From assembly GCA_002101905.1 (NCBI GenBank), contig LQPU01000061.1:58030-122029 (forward strand): DNA of 64,000 nt, in the 5' to 3' direction. The notes under the pieces were generated by a model. That model saw only the letters and a list, made by a program, of their open reading frames with translations. It was not told the DNA's origin and made no database searches. A program made the translations under genes and the position numbers. Shown piece after piece: positions 60,434-64,000 of this stretch; positions within the stretch are counted from its first letter, which is position 1, and each line of letters begins with the position of its first letter. The DNA is from Mycobacterium shimoidei. Lineage in GTDB: Bacteria; Actinomycetota; Actinomycetes; Mycobacteriales; Mycobacteriaceae.

Positions 60434-60536
60434 GCGGCGATCGCAAGCGCGGCGAAGCCGGGCGCAGCGGGTCGCCGCGTCTCTATCAGGCGGCGATCGC
60501 AAGCGCGGCGAAGCCGGGCGCAGCGGGTCGCCGCGT
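60434..60536. repeat. Two tandem copies of a 47-base hairpin-forming repeat
   Basis: 47 identical bases at 60434-60480 and 60490-60536, with a 56-base period. Each copy starts GCGGCGA and ends TCGCCGC, so it can fold on itself. They lie between purC and the divergent Rv0779c-like gene, inside the promoter region of purC. The look is that of a short mycobacterial interspersed repeat with variable copy number. Confidence 0.85.
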
Positions 60537-60581
60537 GTCTACCGGTCGGCGACGGCTCGCAAGTGTGCTGGGATCGAAGGT

Positions 60582-61205
60582 ATGAAATCGCGGTTCGTGC
60601 CCTACGCCACCACTCCCGGCCGGTTGTTGGCCCAGTTGTTCAGCGACCTGGCCGTCGCGCTGTGGACCTTCCTATGGGTTGTCGTCGGTTTGGCCGTACA
60701 CAGCGCGGTGTCGACCATCTCCGACGTGGGCCGGCAGGTTCACGGCGGCGCGAGCGGCGTCGCCGACAACCTGGCGTCGGCGGGCCACAGCGCTGATCGC
60801 ATCCCGTTGGTCGGCGGTGCAGTCAGCAAGCCGCTCACCGCGGCGAGCGAAGCGGCCATGGACATCGCGGGTGCTGGACAGAACCTGGACACCACTGCTT
60901 CCTGGCTCGCCGTGGTGCTGGCCGCCGCGGTCGCCGCGCCACCCATCTTTGGGGTGATGATGCCGTGGCTGGTGTTGCGATTGCGGTTTTTCCGGCGGAA
61001 GCTGGCCGTTGCCGCACTGGCGGACACCGCGGCGGGCGAGCAACTGCTGGCGTTGCGGGCGCTGGCGAATCGGCCGCTGCGCCGGTTGAACGCTGTCAGC
61101 GACGATCCGGTGGGTGGGTGGCGCCGAGAAGATCCCAGCGTCATCCATGGTTTGGCGGCCCTTGAACTACGCTCGGCCGGTATTCGGAGCGCTGGTGTGG
61201 GCTGA
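60582..61205 (+). CDS. Conserved membrane protein (Rv0779c-like)
   Basis: A 207-residue protein with two hydrophobic helices, one near residues 18-45 and one near 105-130 ('VVLAAAVAAPPIFGVMMPWLVL'), separated by an extracytoplasmic loop of about 60 residues. ATG 60582 excludes the repeat region from the gene. The position next to purC matches Rv0779c. Function unknown. Confidence 0.85.
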   Translation: MKSRFVPYATTPGRLLAQLFSDLAVALWTFLWVVVGLAVHSAVSTISDVGRQVHGGASGVADNLASAGHSADRIPLVGGAVSKPLTAASEAAMDIAGAGQNLDTTASWLAVVLAAAVAAPPIFGVMMPWLVLRLRFFRRKLAVAALADTAAGEQLLALRALANRPLRRLNAVSDDPVGGWRREDPSVIHGLAALELRSAGIRSAGVG

Positions 61206-61237
61206 GCCGCGCGCAGCAGTATGTGCCGCCACGGGCT

Positions 61238-61768
61238 TTAAACGTTGAAGTATAAGTTGATGGGGAAATCGCCGAACGGCGTGTAGAAAACAAAACCGCC
61301 GCCTATTTCGGAAAATGCAGCCTCTAACGCATAACCAGCCGCCGGAAACCCAATCCGATCAGCGATTCCGAAAAAAGTGCTCTCGAACTGGAAATCGTTT
61401 TCGAAAAGGGCATCCGAAGCCGAGCCCATCGTCCCGGGGAGTGTGAGTTGTAACTCGTCGACGAAGATTAAGCCCCCGTATTCCAACAAGGCGGCGTTTT
61501 GGATTCCCAACACCGACGTGAACTCGTTCGCCGGTCCCACGCCGAAAAACGGAGTTTCCACATCTCCTTGGACATCTTGCAGGATGCCCGGGATCTCGAA
61601 AATCGTGGTCGGGGTATCGGTGAAGGCGGGGAACTCGCCGAGGAAGGGCGACGGTTCAACTGGTGTGTCCGCTTGCGCGGTGGCGCTGGTCGCCGCCAGC
61701 GCTAGCGCGGCTGCCGCGGTGGCCCCGCCAACCACGAGCGCAATACTCCCAACACGACGACCGTTCAT
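61238..61768 (-). CDS. Small exported protein, unknown function
   Basis: A 176-residue protein with a typical Sec signal peptide ('NGRRVGSIALVVGGATAAAA', cleavage near 'ATAQADT'). The mature part is acidic and rich in Phe, Gly and Pro, without Cys, and ends 'FPINLYFNV', with an aromatic C-terminus. There are no domains I can name. It lies 48 bases after a related-looking exported gene in the same direction. Confidence 0.75.
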   Translation of the reverse strand: MNGRRVGSIALVVGGATAAAALALAATSATAQADTPVEPSPFLGEFPAFTDTPTTIFEIPGILQDVQGDVETPFFGVGPANEFTSVLGIQNAALLEYGGLIFVDELQLTLPGTMGSASDALFENDFQFESTFFGIADRIGFPAAGYALEAAFSEIGGGFVFYTPFGDFPINLYFNV

Positions 61769-61816
61769 GGCCGGCTCCTTTCCATGCTGCCCAAGCGATT
61801 ACGAGACGTGTTCCGA

Positions 61817-62520
61817 TCAGAACAGCGCGGTGAACTCCGCCATCAGCTGACTCAGATCCGTTGCTGGTGCGCCGGGGTCGGCCGCGGGGAATTCAAACAG
61901 GGTCACAGTGGGCAGCCCGTAGGCACTGAGCACGTCTTTTATGCCCGCTGCGTCGCTGATATAGGTGTTCGTTATTCCCACCCCCGAGCCGAAAAACCCC
62001 TGCACGGTGAACGCGTCAGCGAATCCGAGGGCCGGATCGTTTAGATAGGAATTCACGAACAGCGGTTCCAGTCCCGGTTCGTTGAATCGTACGGGGATGA
62101 ACGGGAAAAAGTCGAAGCGTCTTCAACAGTTCCCACGTGGGGAAATGCCGAGCCGTCGAGGACGGCGGTTACTACTGAGTGACTCTCACCGCCAAGAATC
62201 GGGGTATAAGAAAAAGTTGAGTGGACCGCATACCACTCATCATCTACAGGGAGGCCAAGCGGATCGGGCTGATGTACATAAATCACGTCGTTCACGTCAG
62301 GGGCAGGCGCCGTAAGTGGCCCCCGATAGCCGGGAAGTATGGCGGCCGAGTAATACGGATAAGAGAATTCCGGTGAAGGCGTGAGATACGGCCAGGCATC
62401 GTCGATGGCGTCGGCGACGGCAACCGGACTGTGTCCGATGCCGACACCGAGGCCAGTACCCAACGCGGCTCCGAGAAACGCAACCACGATACGAGGATGC
62501 AGTGGCGAGCGGGTTCGCAT
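61817..62520 (-). pseudogene. Exported protein gene with a one-base frameshift
   Basis: The first part (from ATG 62520) encodes a signal peptide (cleavage near 'VAVADA') and continues in frame to 'VEDASTFSRSSP'. The second frame continues the protein-like sequence 'FPFIPVRFNEPGLEPLF' to the stop at 61817. Adding one T to the run TTTTTCCC (minus strand, about 62110 to 62117) fuses them into one 235-residue exported protein. The second frame alone would have a GTG at 62056 but no signal peptide. Either a true frameshift mutation or a homopolymer sequencing error. No family recognised. Confidence 0.7.
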
Positions 62521-62700
62521 CGTGATTACCCCTCAAGCTCGGTTACCGGTACGTTGTGTACCGCTATATATTAGCGGGACAAACCGTACCATGTAAACCC
62601 CTGTATTCGAAGAACCGATCGGCGCGGCCCTGACCAGCACCGTTGATGGGCGGGTGAGCGGCCCGTCACCGAACCTGCGATCAGCCGTTCCTCCGGAGCC

Positions 62701-63408
62701 TTACTGGCTAACGCAACAACCGACGTCGGGTAGCCGATCCAGCTGCTGTAGCGATCGGTGAGCTTCGAGATAGGCATAAGCCGCCGATGCGTTTTGGCAT
62801 GGCATCTTCCCAAGCATCTTCGCCGCGATCCCGAGTCGCACCATCACATCGCCGACGTGGGCTTCCGGAATGTCCACCAGGTCTGGGCAGGGCCGGTATA
62901 TTCCGTGCACCGACAACCACCAAAGATCCTCGGGTGCTCGCTGCGTGTCGAGGCTCAACCACACTCTGCTGCGCAGCCCACCGCCGACAACGTCGGCCGC
63001 ATAAAGCATGATCGCGTCACTGACCGCCACGGTCTTGACACGCTGATCCGCAGCATAGCGACGAGCTTGCGCGAGGGCCCCCTCGATCGCCGTTCGATGG
63101 CCGATCAATGCACCGGGCCTTTTCGCCTCTACCACAAGCCATTTGAGGCCCAACCTCGTCAGGACGATGTCAGCAAAATCGACCTGCGGGTTGACGTTGG
63201 CGACCGGCCAGTCGAGGACGCTCACGAACAAATCCTCGAGTATGTTCTCGGCAATTCTCTCGACAGCCGGACCGAAAAGTCCGCCTTGCCGAAGTCGTTC
63301 CTGCCTGCGCGCGGCGAATGCCGGCCAAGCCGCACGGATGCGCGCGATGTACTTCTGATAAGAAGCGAGGTGCCGGACGGTACCATCGCCGATCGAATCG
63401 TCCGCCAT
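62701..63408 (-). CDS. Stand-alone PD-(D/E)XK nuclease-like protein (HsdR N-terminal type)
   Basis: A 235-residue protein with the restriction-type nuclease core: E54, D80 in 'VDFADIVL', and E94-x-K96 in 'WLVVEAKRPG', the spacing of PD-(D/E)XK enzymes related to the HsdR N-terminal domain. No helicase or methylase gene lies next to it. It begins 11 bases after the stop of the upstream exported protein gene, so they may share a transcript. Cleavage activity and target are unknown; it could also be an orphan of a defence system. Confidence 0.7.
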   Translation of the reverse strand: MADDSIGDGTVRHLASYQKYIARIRAAWPAFAARRQERLRQGGLFGPAVERIAENILEDLFVSVLDWPVANVNPQVDFADIVLTRLGLKWLVVEAKRPGALIGHRTAIEGALAQARRYAADQRVKTVAVSDAIMLYAADVVGGGLRSRVWLSLDTQRAPEDLWWLSVHGIYRPCPDLVDIPEAHVGDVMVRLGIAAKMLGKMPCQNASAAYAYLEAHRSLQQLDRLPDVGCCVSQ

Positions 63409-63419
63409 CGGATCAACCG

Positions 63420-63914
63420 CTACAGACCCAGCAAGTCCAAGCCGCCGACAAGCAGAGCCTCAGCGGTGAAGACGCTGACATATTCCGAGGCGTTCAAGAG
63501 GTCGCCGATACCGACGCTGAACCCACCGGCCGACAAAGCTTCCACGCCAGCGGTCAGGTAGCTCTCACCCATGCCGAAGTTAACAATAAAGTCGGTTAAC
63601 AAGTTTGGAGACGCGCCAATCTCGAAGGCGAACGACTCTTGGAGCAGGCCAATCGGTTCATGTGTCAACGCCGCAGCCGTCCCAACCAAAACGGTGTCCA
63701 AAACTGCGAACACATCGTTGTCCACACCGCTGAACAACGCTGCCAGACCGTCAGGCACGTCGCCACTGCCAAAATCAGTAGCAGCAAGGTCGAAATAGCT
63801 CTGACCAGTTGCGAATTCGCCATCCACAATGTTGATGATGTCGGTGAACTCATCGGCGCGGGCCGTGGGTGCGCTAACCGCCGACATCATCGCCGCGGCC
63901 GAAAAAACGCCCAT
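63420..63914 (-). CDS. Small exported protein, probably 5'-truncated
   Basis: A 164-residue protein beginning with a short hydrophobic stretch ending near 'APTARADE' (signal cleavage-like), then a mature part rich in Gly, Phe, Leu and Asp ('ALLVGGLDLLGL' at the end). The signal peptide lacks the usual basic n-region: the frame continues upstream into the 24-base repeat array (63931 onward), which is not coding-like. The original 5' end was probably displaced by insertion of the element at the window edge. ATG 63914 is the first start outside the array. Confidence 0.6.
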   Translation of the reverse strand: MGVFSAAAMMSAVSAPTARADEFTDIINIVDGEFATGQSYFDLAATDFGSGDVPDGLAALFSGVDNDVFAVLDTVLVGTAAALTHEPIGLLQESFAFEIGASPNLLTDFIVNFGMGESYLTAGVEALSAGGFSVGIGDLLNASEYVSVFTAEALLVGGLDLLGL

Positions 63915-63930
63915 AGCCGAACCTGTCCGT

Positions 63931-64000
63931 GGCCATGAAAAAGTCCCCACTGGTGGCCAAGTGGAGGTCCCCGTTGGTGGCCAGATAAAAGTCCCCACCA
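63931..64000. mobile_element. Array of 24-base repeats, probable IS21-type element end (partial)
   Basis: Three tandem units start at 63931, 63955 and 63979, each beginning GGCCA and containing GTCCCC at the same position; the third is cut by the window end. Units 1 and 3 share AAAAGTCCCCAC. IS21-family elements carry such multiple terminal repeats; the transposase genes would be beyond base 64000. No reading of the element itself is possible here. Confidence 0.5.

Noticed and set aside
60434..60536. CRISPR-like repeat pair
   Set aside because: Only two copies with a 9-base gap and no cas genes; it fits a tandem interspersed repeat better.

Overview
The window reads as a chromosomal segment of a Mycobacterium. 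The GC content is high and GTG/TTG starts are common. From about 15 to 61 kb the gene content follows the M. tuberculosis Rv0830 to Rv0779 neighbourhood in reverse orientation: Rv0830-type methyltransferase, kmtR, desA1, dus, an LCP ligase, phoU, mshD, glnR, lmeA, thiX, cysA2/sseC, pabC, ygfZ, purM, purF, purL, dyp/encapsulin, purQ/purS, ptrB and purC. I cannot name the species. A pstSCAB cluster sits beside phoU and mshD, which differs from the M. tuberculosis layout as I know it.

Region 1 (1 to 14.66 kb) is accessory. It starts inside a type I restriction-modification operon (hsdM, hsdS, hsdR) that is translationally coupled to a YgjP-like metallopeptidase gene. Next is a probable type VII secretion toxin module: an EspC-like partner with a YxxxD signal, a WxG-bearing 585-residue protein with an unassigned C-terminal domain, and one or two immunity candidates. 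A HAD hydrolase follows. Last is an integrative-element module: XRE/TPR regulator, a 139-residue protein, a frameshifted FtsK/TraSA-like ATPase, a small protein, an excisionase and a tyrosine integrase. The integrase abuts the 3' end of tRNA-Phe, and its reading frame runs antisense through the tRNA. The left attachment site is not in the window.

Region 2 (14.6 to 61.2 kb) is the mycobacterial core. It opens with tRNA-Phe/Asp/Glu (minus) and tRNA-Lys (plus). It then holds metal homeostasis (kmtR plus a histidine-rich protein), membrane lipid and wall functions (desA1, LCP ligase, lmeA), phosphate uptake (pstSCAB with phoU), mycothiol synthesis (mshD) and nitrogen regulation (glnR). A sulfur cluster (thiX, a cysteine-rich leader peptide, DUF4395, cysA2, sseC) follows. 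Purine biosynthesis genes are scattered along the region (purM, purF, purL, purQ, purS, purC), and an encapsulin shell gene lies beside its peroxidase cargo gene. Small MerR, TetR and XRE regulatory units are interspersed, several with visible operators.

Region 3 (61.2 to 64 kb) holds three genes for small exported proteins of unknown function. One has a one-base frameshift, and one seems to have lost its 5' end where an array of 24-base repeats begins. A stand-alone PD-(D/E)XK nuclease-like gene lies among them. The array resembles the multiple terminal repeats of an IS21-type element entering from beyond the window.
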